The notes beneath the pieces are model-generated. The model did no database searches. It had not been told where the DNA came from and saw nothing but the letters and a program-made list of their open reading frames with translations. Source: Enterovibrio calviensis DSM 14347 (lineage in GTDB: Bacteria; Pseudomonadota; Gammaproteobacteria; Enterobacterales; Vibrionaceae). From it: a stretch of DNA of 64,000 nt. The position numbers and the translations under genes were made by a program. Positions 17,114 through 25,196 of this stretch are shown one piece after another (the first letter of the stretch is position 1; each line of letters starts with the position of its first letter). The DNA is taken from positions 930,001 to 994,000 of the forward strand of contig NZ_JHZA01000001.1 of NCBI RefSeq assembly GCF_000621165.1, given 5' to 3'.

Positions 17114-18003
17114 TGGTAATGCGTCCTTTTATCGAGGTACATGAACTGCACGGCAGCGGCGATACCCAGCACCAGCAGCACGAGCACCGTCATGGCGGCG
17201 GCATGTGGCGCATCAAAGAAGGCGAATGCCATTTCCCAGATGTAGTAAAGAATGAGTTTGGACGCGTCCGATGGGCCGCCTTTGGTCAAGATAAACAGGT
17301 GATCAATCAATTTGACGGAGTTGATCATCGCATTCACCGTAATGAACAAGGTGGTTGGCATCAGCAGTGGCAGTACGATGCGACGTGTGTATGTCCAGCG
17401 GCTCGTGCCTTCTATATCTGCGGCTTCTTTGTAGTCAGCCGGAATGGTTTGCAATGCCGCCAGATAGAAAATCATGAAAAATCCGGCTTCTTTCCAGATA
17501 GTCACGATAATCACTGCCCATAAAGCAGTTTCAGGTCGGCCTAACCAGTTAACCGATTCAAAGCCAAACAGTGCGCCGATTTGATCTAACACGCCCAGAT
17601 CTGGCGTGTAGAAAAACAGCCAAAGGTTGGCGGCAGCAATCATGGGCAGCACGGTAGGTGTGAAGTAAGCCGTGCGCACAAACCCTTTGCCTGAGATCTT
17701 GGAATTGGCCCATAACGCCATGATTAGCGCGATAGCAATGGAAATAGGAATGGTCATCGCGGCATAGAAAAGGTTGTTCTTCACCACAAGCCAAAAGGTC
17801 GGATCATTGAACAGATCCGTATAGTTTTCCAAACCGGAAAACTCTGAAGGTCTGCGTCGTGTTCCCTTGGAAAACAGACTTTCCCAGAAGGTCGCCAACG
17901 ACGGATAAAACGCAAACAGTGTTAACAGAATCGCCGCAGGCGTAAGTAAAAACCACCCATAGAGGTGTTGCCGACGTCGTTCCATTTCCGCGTAATGATT
18001 CAT
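17110..18003 (-). CDS. ABC sugar/glycerol-phosphate transporter permease (UgpA/MalF family)
   Basis: A 297-residue inner-membrane permease. The N-terminal helix is RRQHLYGWFLLTPAAILLTL and the EAA loop is DYKEAADIEGTSRWTYTRRI with IVLPLLMP following. The segment YFTPTVLPMIAAANLWLFFY and the NAMINSVKLIDHLFILTKGG region match UgpA-type permeases. It partners with the downstream UgpE-type subunit, with which it overlaps by four bases, and lies 88 bases after the binding-protein gene. Confidence 0.92.
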   Translation of the reverse strand: MNHYAEMERRRQHLYGWFLLTPAAILLTLFAFYPSLATFWESLFSKGTRRRPSEFSGLENYTDLFNDPTFWLVVKNNLFYAAMTIPISIAIALIMALWANSKISGKGFVRTAYFTPTVLPMIAAANLWLFFYTPDLGVLDQIGALFGFESVNWLGRPETALWAVIIVTIWKEAGFFMIFYLAALQTIPADYKEAADIEGTSRWTYTRRIVLPLLMPTTLFITVNAMINSVKLIDHLFILTKGGPSDASKLILYYIWEMAFAFFDAPHAAAMTVLVLLVLGIAAAVQFMYLDKRTHYQ

Positions 18004-18091
18004 AATACTGCTCGGTAGTGGAGGCTCGTCCCGCCGAAGAAACGGCGGGACGTATTCGGTGTATTGCTCAAACTGAGTTTACTGTCGTGAC

Positions 18092-19357
18092 TTATTGATA
18101 ATTACGCAGCAGACGTTTCGCCGAGTTTTGCGCTTCTTCCAGTGCGTCTTCCGGTGTTTTTGAACCCGTTAGAGCCGACTGAATAGCGTTGTTCAAACCT
18201 TCACGCACACGGGCGGTTTCGTAGGTTGAGAACTCTGCGACAGCATGTTCCAGTTGGTTACGGGCAACCAGTGCAGGTGGGAACGTCGCGGTGTAGCTCT
18301 TCAGCGCATCGGTTTCATACGCGTCTTTCGATACGCCCATGTAACCTGTCGCAATAGACCATTTTGCGGCTTGCTCTGGCGCAGTCATGTATTTGATGAG
18401 TTTCAGAGAGGCGGCTTTTTCTTCGTCAGATGTGTCTTTGAAAATGTAGAAGTTACCGCCACCCGTTGGCGAGCCAAGCCGAACATTGCCCGGTAGCATG
18501 GCGACACCGAAATCAAATTTCGCCGCGTTTTTCACCGCGGTAAGGTTACCCGTGGAGTGCCACATCATCGCGGTGTTGCCTTCGAGGAATGCCTGACGTA
18601 GCGTGCCCCATTCCACTGTGCCTGTCGGCATCACGCCATGTTCTTGTGACAATGACTGCCAGAACTTCAGCGTATCGACCACTTCTTTGTCATCGAAATA
18701 GGTGGTTAAACCATCGTCAGACATGAGCTTTTTGCCGTTTTGAATCGCCAAGGCTTGGAACATCCAGTAGGGGTAACCCGTGGATGGGATCATGATGCCG
18801 TAGGTATCATCGTTGGTGAGTTTTTTGCCCATCTCTACCAACTCTGTCCATGTTGTCGGTGGCTTTTCTGGATCAAGTCCGGCTGCTCTGAACATGTCTT
18901 TGTTGTAGTAAGCAACAATGGTTGAACGTTGGAATGGAATCCCCCACGTTTGGCCTTCGGCTTGACCGTTTTCCATTAATGCAGGGTAGAAGCCTTCTAG
19001 CCAAGCTTTGTCAGCGTCCCCCTCAATCACTTCGTCAAACGGCGAGATGATTTCTTGGTCGATGAGGTCATACACATCAATTGAGAACATGACCGCAAGC
19101 TGTGCAGGTTCGCCCGAGTTCAATGCAGAGAGCGCACGAACGCGAGTGTCATCATAGTTGCCTGAATAAATGGCATTGACCTTAATGTCAGGGTTCTGAG
19201 TTTCAAAATCCGTCACTAATTCATCGACAACCTTGGTTAAAGAGCCGCCGACCGCAATCGGGTAGTACATGTTGAGTTCAGTAACCGCTGCCGCGGAGTG
19301 GGTGGCTAAAGCAAACGTACCTGCGAAGGCACAACTGAATAACGTAGAGAACTTCAT
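18092..19357 (-). CDS. ABC transporter periplasmic binding protein (UgpB-like, SBP family 1)
   Basis: About 421 residues from the ATG at 19357 (MKFSTLFSCAFAGTFALATH, cleavage near SAAAV). An upstream in-frame ATG at 19417 would bury the signal peptide. The mature protein is a family 1 extracellular solute-binding protein: TELNMYYPIAVGGSLTKVVD, the GEPAQLAVMFSID loop, IPFQRSTIVAYYNKDMFRAAGL and the ATGYMGVSKDAYE region, all close in arrangement to UgpB. It delivers ligand to the two permeases. The Ugp arrangement suggests glycerol-3-phosphate or glycerophosphodiesters, but other polyol phosphates or sugars are not excluded. The upstream spacer has a hairpin-rich TTGCTAGCAAG stretch that could tune expression relative to the ATPase gene. 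Confidence 0.9.
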   Translation of the reverse strand: MKFSTLFSCAFAGTFALATHSAAAVTELNMYYPIAVGGSLTKVVDELVTDFETQNPDIKVNAIYSGNYDDTRVRALSALNSGEPAQLAVMFSIDVYDLIDQEIISPFDEVIEGDADKAWLEGFYPALMENGQAEGQTWGIPFQRSTIVAYYNKDMFRAAGLDPEKPPTTWTELVEMGKKLTNDDTYGIMIPSTGYPYWMFQALAIQNGKKLMSDDGLTTYFDDKEVVDTLKFWQSLSQEHGVMPTGTVEWGTLRQAFLEGNTAMMWHSTGNLTAVKNAAKFDFGVAMLPGNVRLGSPTGGGNFYIFKDTSDEEKAASLKLIKYMTAPEQAAKWSIATGYMGVSKDAYETDALKSYTATFPPALVARNQLEHAVAEFSTYETARVREGLNNAIQSALTGSKTPEDALEEAQNSAKRLLRNYQ

Positions 19358-19488
19358 AGATTCACCATTGATTTCGTAGAAAATTAATCTCAAGTTGGAT
19401 TCCCTGCCTGCTATCAAGCTTTGCTAGCAAGATCTGCTAACAAACAATGTTGATAAGCGGCGCGGGAATAACAGCTCAGCATGCTTTG

Positions 19489-20505
19489 CTAAGACATTCG
19501 GTTTCCTTGGTCATCAAAGAAATGCAGCACGTCATCGTTGAACGTAATATCAACGGTGCTGCCTTCCACTAACGAGGTGTAACCTTGCATTTTCACCACC
19601 AGACCTTTTGCTTCTGGGTGTTCCAACAGCACGTGGGTTTCTTCGCCAAGGTATTCACTTTCTGCCACTTTGCAGGTTAAGCGGCCTTGTCCCGTATCCA
19701 CCACACGCACGTTTTCTGTTCGTAAACCCACCTTGGTGGCGTGGTCGCTGCCTTCAATCACACCGCCGTTGATCAACGCCATTGGTGGCGCGCCAATAAA
19801 TTCTGCAGCAAAGGTGTTTTGTGGTTGGTTATAGAGTTCACGCGGTGAACCGGTTTGCATGATGTGGCCGTCTTTCATCAATATGATGATGTCTGCCATG
19901 CTCATGGCTTCGGTTTGATCGTGGGTGACATACACCACGGTCATACCAAGATCACGTTGCAGCTTCTTAATATCCTTGCGGACTGAATGGCGCAGCTTGG
20001 CATCAAGATTAGAAAGGGGTTCATCCATCAAACACAATGGCTGGCGTGCCACGATGGCGCGAGCCAATGCCACACGTTGACGTTGCCCGCCTGATAGCTC
20101 ACCTGGCTTTCTGTCTTCGTAGCCAAGCAAGCCCGTGATCTCTAACGCGTCATTTAGCTTTTCCATTCGCTCTGGCGCAGGCACTTTGCGAACCTTCATG
20201 CCGAACATGACGTTCTCTGCGACTGAAAGGTGAGGGAATAGGGCATAAGATTGAAACACCATGGACAGGTTTCTCGCAGACGGTGCTAATTCCGTCACGT
20301 CTAGGCCATCAATATGGATCTCACCTTCATCGGGTATCTCCAACCCTGCCAGTAACCGCAACGTGGTAGATTTACCGCAGCCTGACGGCCCGAGTAATGC
20401 TACAAATGACCCTTCAGGTATCTCCATCGAAATGTTTTCGACACCCAACTGACCGTTCCAGCGCTTACCAATATTGTCGAATATCACAAATGGCGCTGCG
20501 TTCAT
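19489..20505 (-). CDS. ABC transporter ATP-binding protein (UgpC/MalK family)
   Basis: A 338-residue ATPase. Walker A is GPSGCGKST, the Q-loop lies in VFQSYALFPHLSV, the signature is LSGGQRQRVALARA, Walker B is LCLMDEPLSNLD and the switch histidine is in YVTHDQTEAM. A C-terminal TOBE/MalK-like regulatory domain occupies about 240-338. It energises the permeases downstream. Its ATG shares a base with the DeoR regulator's stop codon, so regulator and transporter form one operon. Gene order (regulator, ATPase, binding protein, permeases, phosphodiesterase) differs from the E. coli ugpBAECQ order. Confidence 0.93.
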   Translation of the reverse strand: MNAAPFVIFDNIGKRWNGQLGVENISMEIPEGSFVALLGPSGCGKSTTLRLLAGLEIPDEGEIHIDGLDVTELAPSARNLSMVFQSYALFPHLSVAENVMFGMKVRKVPAPERMEKLNDALEITGLLGYEDRKPGELSGGQRQRVALARAIVARQPLCLMDEPLSNLDAKLRHSVRKDIKKLQRDLGMTVVYVTHDQTEAMSMADIIILMKDGHIMQTGSPRELYNQPQNTFAAEFIGAPPMALINGGVIEGSDHATKVGLRTENVRVVDTGQGRLTCKVAESEYLGEETHVLLEHPEAKGLVVKMQGYTSLVEGSTVDITFNDDVLHFFDDQGNRMS

Positions 20506-21299
20506 TAAATCTCGCCTCCAACTAACTTCAGACGATCTCCAACGCGCTCAATAAGCGAAGAAAAATCATCACCGGGATGCTGATCCATAATGATTTGGTC
20601 AACATCAAAAATACTGCCACCCACGGCGGGCGCGATGCGTGTCAGCTTGGTGCTGTCCATCACCAATACCGAGGTTTTACAATGGGTGCGAATGGCTTCG
20701 CGCACTCGCACTTCAGAAGCATGAAAATCCAACATACCGCCGTCTTCGGAAACGCCAGCGACACCGAAAATGCCGAACTCAGCTCGGTAGCTATTAAAGA
20801 ACGCCAACACGTCATCACCCAATACATCGCGGTCAGGCATTCTCACTTCGCCGCCGGGAATAATGATGCGGTTTGACGGTTCGTTACTGAGTGTCATGGC
20901 GGCATTGAGGTTGTTTGTCATCACCGTTAATTCGCGCTTTTGCGTGAGTGCTTCCGCCACAATGGCAGGGGTCGAGCCAATAGATATGAAGACGGTCGAT
21001 CCGTCAGGGATAAGATCAGCAACGGCACGAGCTATAGCGTGCTTCGCTTCCGAGTTGGTAACGGCACGTTGTTGATATGGGTCGTTCAGCTGTCGCTCAA
21101 AACTTTCCACACCGCCATGGCGTCGACGAAGCAGGTTTTCACTGCAAAGCTGGTTAATGTCTCGACGCACCGTTTGTGCTGAGACACCTAAAAATTCAGT
21201 GAGCATTTCAACCGATACGTTGCCCTTGGCGTGTGTCATCTCCAGAATGAGTTCACGACGAACCTCGGTTTTTGATTTGAGTTTTGAATCTAGAGCCAT
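20505..21299 (-). CDS. DeoR-family regulator (GlpR-like)
   Basis: A 264-residue DeoR-type repressor. The helix-turn-helix is in residues 13-60 (RRELILEMTHAKGNVSVEML, then TEFLGVSAQTVRRDINQL) and the C-terminal sugar-phosphate sensing domain carries the FISIGSTPAIVAEAL loop and GGEVRMPDRDVLGD. These match the DeoR/GlpR phosphosugar-binding pocket. It heads the operon, and the upstream DNA contains clustered TGAGCA/TGCTCA half-sites resembling GlpR boxes. Autoregulation and induction by glycerol phosphate or a related phosphate ester is the likely scheme. Confidence 0.9.
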   Translation of the reverse strand: MALDSKLKSKTEVRRELILEMTHAKGNVSVEMLTEFLGVSAQTVRRDINQLCSENLLRRRHGGVESFERQLNDPYQQRAVTNSEAKHAIARAVADLIPDGSTVFISIGSTPAIVAEALTQKRELTVMTNNLNAAMTLSNEPSNRIIIPGGEVRMPDRDVLGDDVLAFFNSYRAEFGIFGVAGVSEDGGMLDFHASEVRVREAIRTHCKTSVLVMDSTKLTRIAPAVGGSIFDVDQIIMDQHPGDDFSSLIERVGDRLKLVGGEI

Positions 21300-21412
21300 A
21301 CGACCTGTTTCTCCATTCCACTCAAGGTAGCTTCAACTAACGTAGACGCGGATTTAACATTTCGCCAACATTTTGAGCGTTTGAATAATCAAACTGTACT
21401 AATATTGACCAA

Positions 21413-21490
21413 ATGCTCATTTTTGAGCATATTTATGTTCAAGTGCTCACTAAAATGAACTGAAGCCGAATTTATGAGCAAATGGTCATT
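21413..21490. promoter_or_regulatory. Clustered operator half-sites upstream of the DeoR operon
   Basis: ATGCTCA (21413-21419) and TGAGCAT (21424-21430) form a perfect inverted repeat with a four-base spacer. Related half-sites follow: TATGTTCA, GTGCTCA, AATGAACT, TATGAGCA and TGGTCAT, reaching 21490. Several copies of a TG-N-TCA/TGA-N-CA element in 80 bases suggest cooperative repressor binding, as with GlpR (consensus WATKYTCGWW half-sites). No gene lies between 21300 and 21667 apart from these sites. Confidence 0.55.
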
Positions 21491-21667
21491 TCTATGTTGC
21501 TGGTGCGTATTGTTAGCAAGGGAATGTGAAAGTCTGGTTTCAATCAGATGAAGAATTGGCGTGCAGGATGTTTCCGCTATAGCGATAGAAAAGTCGGCGC
21601 GACTGCATTAGCCTTACGTCGCCCTCGCCAAAAAGGGCGGCATGAGTCAACAAAATGAGGAATGGAG

Positions 21668-22261
21668 ATGACGGTATTCAACAATACCTATTTGGCAATG
21701 CGACACGGGCAAAGCCAAGCGAATGTGGCTAACATTGTGGTGAGCGATCCGGCGATTGGGTGTGAGCAATATGGCTTATCGCCAACTGGCGAGCAACAAG
21801 CTAAAACCGCTGCGCAGCAATACCAAGGCATGCCCATTACTCAAATATTCACCTCCGATTTCAAGCGCACCAAAGAAACTGCGGCCATTGTGGCTGACAC
21901 GCTAAATATGTCTGAACCGCAGCAAGATACTCGCTTGCGAGAGCGGTATTTCGGAGAGTGGGAAGGGAAAACATCAGACGCTTACGAGCAGGTGTGGACA
22001 ATAGATGCACTCACGGCATATAACAACGAAAATGGTGTTGAAAGCACCGCCCAAGTGAGAGCGCGCGCACTGGCGCTCATTCACGAATTGGACGCGAAAT
22101 ACCAAGGCGAAGTGATATTGCTGGTGGCACACGGTGACACGTTACAAATACTCGCCACCGCGTTTAATGATTTACCGCCAAACAAACATCGCACTTTACC
22201 CCATCACGAAACCGGTGAACTCAAAGTGCTTGTGGAGCAAGGCGAACCTACGCCATTCTAA
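21668..22261 (+). CDS. Histidine phosphatase family protein
   Basis: A 197-residue phosphoglycerate-mutase-like phosphatase. The catalytic RHG motif is in LAMRHGQSQAN (phosphohistidine near residue 12), with the second histidine in LLVAHGDTLQ. The intervening LRERYFGEWEGKTSD segment is typical of the branch acting on small phosphate esters. AGGA at 21658-21661 fits the ATG at 21668 better than the overlapping one at 21662. It diverges from the DeoR operon and ends just before a terminator. Substrate unknown. Confidence 0.88.
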   Translation: MTVFNNTYLAMRHGQSQANVANIVVSDPAIGCEQYGLSPTGEQQAKTAAQQYQGMPITQIFTSDFKRTKETAAIVADTLNMSEPQQDTRLRERYFGEWEGKTSDAYEQVWTIDALTAYNNENGVESTAQVRARALALIHELDAKYQGEVILLVAHGDTLQILATAFNDLPPNKHRTLPHHETGELKVLVEQGEPTPF

Positions 22262-22278
22262 TTCCGAAAATCACCAAC

Positions 22279-22304
22279 AAAAGTGCGCTCAGCGCGCACT
22301 TTTT
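22279..22304 (+). terminator. Rho-independent terminator after the histidine phosphatase
   Basis: AAAAGTGCGC (22279-22288) pairs with GCGCACTTTT (22294-22303), followed by further T. It lies 17 bases after the stop codon. Confidence 0.85.
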
Positions 22305-22526
22305 GTATTCCTACTTTGTCGCCGAACCAGACAGCCAAGGAGCTCTTGCTGAGCATGGCGGCGTGTATTGTGAACCGTCCGACCAAAGCTGCGACCACTC
22401 GCAAATCTACCCACCAGAATGGCGTCAAAATGACCTGTCTCGTACTTTGCTTTGTTGATGAAAGACATGCCAATTGGCTCAACTCATACTGCAGAAACCA
22501 TCAATAAAATGAGGTTTTTGAACAAG

Positions 22527-23114
22527 ATGAAACTCACTTCTCGTAAACTCTTTATGTTTGGCGCGTTTATTTTTAGCTGCTTAGCGATGCCATTAGCGCA
22601 GGCTGCAGACGACATTAAAGGCGTAAATCTACTTCATACCGCGAATTGGAAGGCTGCAACGGATGGCTTTGGTTCAAGCTTTAAGGCGTCTGACCCACTG
22701 GTTCAAAATGATCAAATCCAAGTCGAGTTCACTTTGTTCAAAAAGCAGGAAGGTAAGAACTGGCCATTTGTCGAACTGATTTGTGCAACGGATACTGCGT
22801 TAACGGGTGTGTCGAGCGTCGAGATCACTTACCGTTCTGGCGCGGACGTTTCGGTTAAGTTCAACCAATCTGATTTTGGTTCAAAAGGCGATGGTTCTTA
22901 CGCGCACTATCAAACCGTGATCCCTGCATCTGATGAGTGGACAACGATCAAACTCGATGCCAGTGATTTTGCACAACCAAACTGGGCACCAGAAAGCACG
23001 AAGAAAATTGCACTCAACCTCAGCAACGTGAAAGACATTTACCTGTCACCGAAGCTGAACTTTGAAACAGGTGAAACAAGCACGTTAAGCGTGAAAAGTT
23101 TAAGAGTGCTGTAA
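22527..23114 (+). CDS. Secreted protein, CIA30/galactose-binding-like fold, function unknown
   Basis: About 195 residues from the ATG at 22527 (MKLTSRKLFMFGAFIFSC), with signal peptide cleavage near PLAQA|AD. The frame extends upstream to 22452, but only the downstream start yields a normal signal peptide. The mature domain is beta-rich with many charged turns (VELICATDTALTGVSSVEIT, YRSGADVSVKF, EWTTIKLDASDFAQP). This is the style of a jelly-roll carbohydrate- or ligand-binding module such as the CIA30/CBM11-like group. That fold guess is from pattern only. Monocistronic, followed by two terminator-like hairpins. Confidence 0.65.
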   Translation: MKLTSRKLFMFGAFIFSCLAMPLAQAADDIKGVNLLHTANWKAATDGFGSSFKASDPLVQNDQIQVEFTLFKKQEGKNWPFVELICATDTALTGVSSVEITYRSGADVSVKFNQSDFGSKGDGSYAHYQTVIPASDEWTTIKLDASDFAQPNWAPESTKKIALNLSNVKDIYLSPKLNFETGETSTLSVKSLRVL

Positions 23115-23156
23115 ACCAAATCATTGCAACGCTGCAATCGGCAGTTCGGTAGTCAC

Positions 23157-23190
23157 AAAAAACCACGTTTACGAACGTGGTTTTTTATTT
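23157..23190 (+). terminator. Rho-independent terminator
   Basis: AAAACCACGTT with its exact complement AACGTGGTTTT around a short loop (23159-23184), then a T-run. It ends the secreted-protein transcript. Confidence 0.88.
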
Positions 23191-23263
23191 GGGTAATCTC
23201 GAGTTCAGTAAACTCGATTGTGTATGTTGGCATATCGTGTTTGTTCATAGCTAATGAACGTAA

Positions 23264-23292
23264 AAAGCCTAACCGCATGGTGGTTAGGCTTT
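23264..23292. terminator. Second hairpin, probable pyrC terminator
   Basis: AAAGCCTAACC (23264-23274) and GGTTAGGCTTT (23282-23292) form an 11-base perfect stem. An A-tract lies on its left flank, which becomes a U-tract for minus-strand transcripts, so it probably terminates pyrC, whose stop is 49 bases away. Confidence 0.75.
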
Positions 23293-23340
23293 CATCATTC
23301 AATCACTACTCAGTTTTCAAGTGTTAGCGAATCACTTCGG

Positions 23341-24369
23341 TTATTTAACCGTCCAAGTGATGTTTTCACCGGCACGAATTGGCACGACAACGTCGGAACC
23401 AAACGGCATGGTCGCTGGCACAGGCCATTCCGCTTTTGTTAGCGTCACCGTGTCGCTGTTGCGTGGCAGGCCATAGAAATCTGGGCCATTGAAGCTGGCG
23501 AATGCTTCTAGGTTTTCCAGCTTACCTTCTTGTTCGAACACTTCAGCGTAAAGCTCTAGCGCAGCGTGTGCGGTGTAAGAACCTGCACAACCACAAGCAG
23601 ACTCTTTCGCGCCTTTAGCGTGAGGAGCTGAGTCTGTGCCTAAGAAGAATTTCTTGCTGCCGCTTGTTGCTGCTTCAACCAAGGCTTTTTGGTGTGTGTT
23701 GCGCTTCAAAATTGGCAAGCAGTAGAAGTGTGGCTTAATGCCGCCAACCAACATGTGATTGCGGTTGTACATCAAGTGGTGTGCTGTGATAGTTGCAGCC
23801 ACGTTCTCGTTAGCATTCTTCACAAAGGTCGCTGCGTCAGCGGTAGTGATGTGCTCTAGGACGATTTTAAGTTCTGGGAAATCGTTAACGATTGGCGCGA
23901 GGACAGTGTCGAGGAATTCTTTCTCACGGTCGAAGATATCAACGTCGTGGGAAGTGACTTCACCGTGAACCAGCAACAACATGCCGACTTCTTGCATCGC
24001 TTCCAACACCGGATAGATATTGCGCGCAGATGTCACACCGGAATCCGAGTTGGTGGTTGCACCAGCAGGGTAGAGTTTTGCCGCAACGACAGCACCAGAT
24101 TCTTTGGCTTTTTTGATTTCTTCTGGTGTGGTGTTGTCGGTGAGGTATAGCGCCATCAGAGGTTCAAACTGCGCAGAAGGCTGTTCTGCCATGATGCGTT
24201 CACGGTAGGCAATGGCCATTTCGGTGTTGGTTACCGGTGGAACCGTGTTCGGCATAATAAGTGCGCGACCGTTGTAGCGGCTGATGTCTTGAACAGTATG
24301 GGTAAGGACTTCACCATCACGAAGATGAACGTGCCAGTCGTCAGGGCGAGTAATAGTTAGTGTGGTCAT
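23341..24369 (-). CDS. pyrC: Dihydroorotase
   Basis: A 342-residue class II dihydroorotase, converting carbamoyl-aspartate to dihydroorotate in pyrimidine synthesis. Zinc ligands H13 and H15 lie in DWHVHLRDG, the carboxylated lysine is K98 in [15 protein letters not shown], further histidines lie in LLVHGEV and VLEHITT, and the catalytic aspartate in [10 protein letters not shown]. Length and sequence match E. coli PyrC throughout. The start follows a GGAGGG site. A PurR-like box lies about 65 bases upstream, as in E. coli where PurR controls pyrC. Confidence 0.97.
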   Translation of the reverse strand: MTTLTITRPDDWHVHLRDGEVLTHTVQDISRYNGRALIMPNTVPPVTNTEMAIAYRERIMAEQPSAQFEPLMALYLTDNTTPEEIKKAKESGAVVAAKLYPAGATTNSDSGVTSARNIYPVLEAMQEVGMLLLVHGEVTSHDVDIFDREKEFLDTVLAPIVNDFPELKIVLEHITTADAATFVKNANENVAATITAHHLMYNRNHMLVGGIKPHFYCLPILKRNTHQKALVEAATSGSKKFFLGTDSAPHAKGAKESACGCAGSYTAHAALELYAEVFEQEGKLENLEAFASFNGPDFYGLPRNSDTVTLTKAEWPVPATMPFGSDVVVPIRAGENITWTVK

Positions 24370-24432
24370 TTAAGGCGTCCCTCCATAGAAAAAATATCGG
24401 ATTGGCGCCTGTCAGCAAGGATTGCAAGAAAG

Positions 24433-24448
24433 AAGCAAACGCTTGCGC
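24433..24448. promoter_or_regulatory. PurR-like operator upstream of pyrC
   Basis: On the minus strand the 16-mer GCGCAAGCGTTTGCTT matches the PurR consensus ACGCAAACGTTTGCGT at 13 positions. It lies 64-79 bases upstream of the pyrC start codon. PurR control of pyrC is established in E. coli. The rest of 24370-24630 shows the pyrC promoter region and no gene. Confidence 0.6.
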
Positions 24449-24630
24449 TCAGGCGGCAGGATAATAGTGTAAAAGGCACTATATTTCATCCTCTTTCTGC
24501 CTAAAGTGTCTGATTAGTGGCTGAGTTCGATTCTGTCACCATAAGAAATTCGACGAACAATGAACGTGAATATGAGGCTTGCTCGTTTTGGTTTGTTGAT
24601 TGGTTTGCGTGGTTTGTTTTCTCGAAGCGC

Positions 24631-24668
24631 CAACTTGATTAGGGGGCAATGCCACCCTAATCAAGTTG
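24631..24668. terminator. Perfect 14-base-pair hairpin after the ToxR-like operon
   Basis: CAACTTGATTAGGG (24631-24644) and CCCTAATCAAGTTG (24655-24668) are exact complements around a ten-base loop, six bases beyond the stop of the minus-strand membrane protein. No U-run follows on either strand, so it may stabilise the 3' end or act as an attenuating or regulatory stem rather than as a classic terminator. Confidence 0.6.
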
Positions 24669-24674
24669 ACGTTG

Positions 24675-25196
24675 CTAGGACGGTGAAAAGCAGACGAGGT
24701 TGAAAATCTCCGAACGATTCTTGGCATAGAAGAAGAGGTTACGAGCAGTCATGCTGAGTGCGTACCTGATAGTTAGCCCTTCGTATTCCTTGTAATCACT
24801 GTTTAGCACGGGATCATGATGCGTGACATTTTGCTTTACGGTTTCGAACTTCATCGCAAGCTCATCGCCTTCAAGATCATATGAGCCAAAATAGAAGTTT
24901 TCTAACTTGTCGATTTGCCCTTTCATGTCTGTGACCTGAACAAACTCTCTGATGGAGAAGTGATGACGAGATGTGAAGGTGAGCGTCATCTTTTCAAGCA
25001 CAGAACGATATTCAGAATACGCCTGAGAGGCGAAACCTGTTTTGATGGTTTCACAATGCCAACTGGTCGACACTAGGTTCACGCTGCGATGTTCTTTGAT
25101 CATGTGATAAGCCATGTAGGCCAATAGCATTATCAAGACAGCGATGATTGACACAGTAAATTTGCTTCTGAGAAAAACGCTTCTAACGCTATCCAT
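24675..25196 (-). CDS. Small membrane-anchored periplasmic partner protein (ToxS/VtrC-like position)
   Basis: A 173-residue protein with one N-terminal membrane helix (residues about 13-32, FTVSIIAVLIMLLAYMAYHM) and a periplasmic domain of about 140 residues with two cysteines, near residue 48 (SWHCET) and residue 170 (NLVCFSPS). It overlaps the 3' end of the upstream ToxR-like gene by 64 bases. This arrangement and topology are those of partner proteins such as VtrC, whose gene also overlaps vtrA, and ToxS. No sequence family is recognised, as is usual for these fast-evolving partners. It probably stabilises or completes the sensory domain of the regulator. Confidence 0.7.
   Translation of the reverse strand: MDSVRSVFLRSKFTVSIIAVLIMLLAYMAYHMIKEHRSVNLVSTSWHCETIKTGFASQAYSEYRSVLEKMTLTFTSRHHFSIREFVQVTDMKGQIDKLENFYFGSYDLEGDELAMKFETVKQNVTHHDPVLNSDYKEYEGLTIRYALSMTARNLFFYAKNRSEIFNLVCFSPS

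Noticed and set aside
22303-22458. Open reading of about 51 codons with several cysteines starting at TTG
   Set aside because: The start would lie inside a terminator and there is no ribosome-binding site. It could be a remnant but I cannot support a gene.
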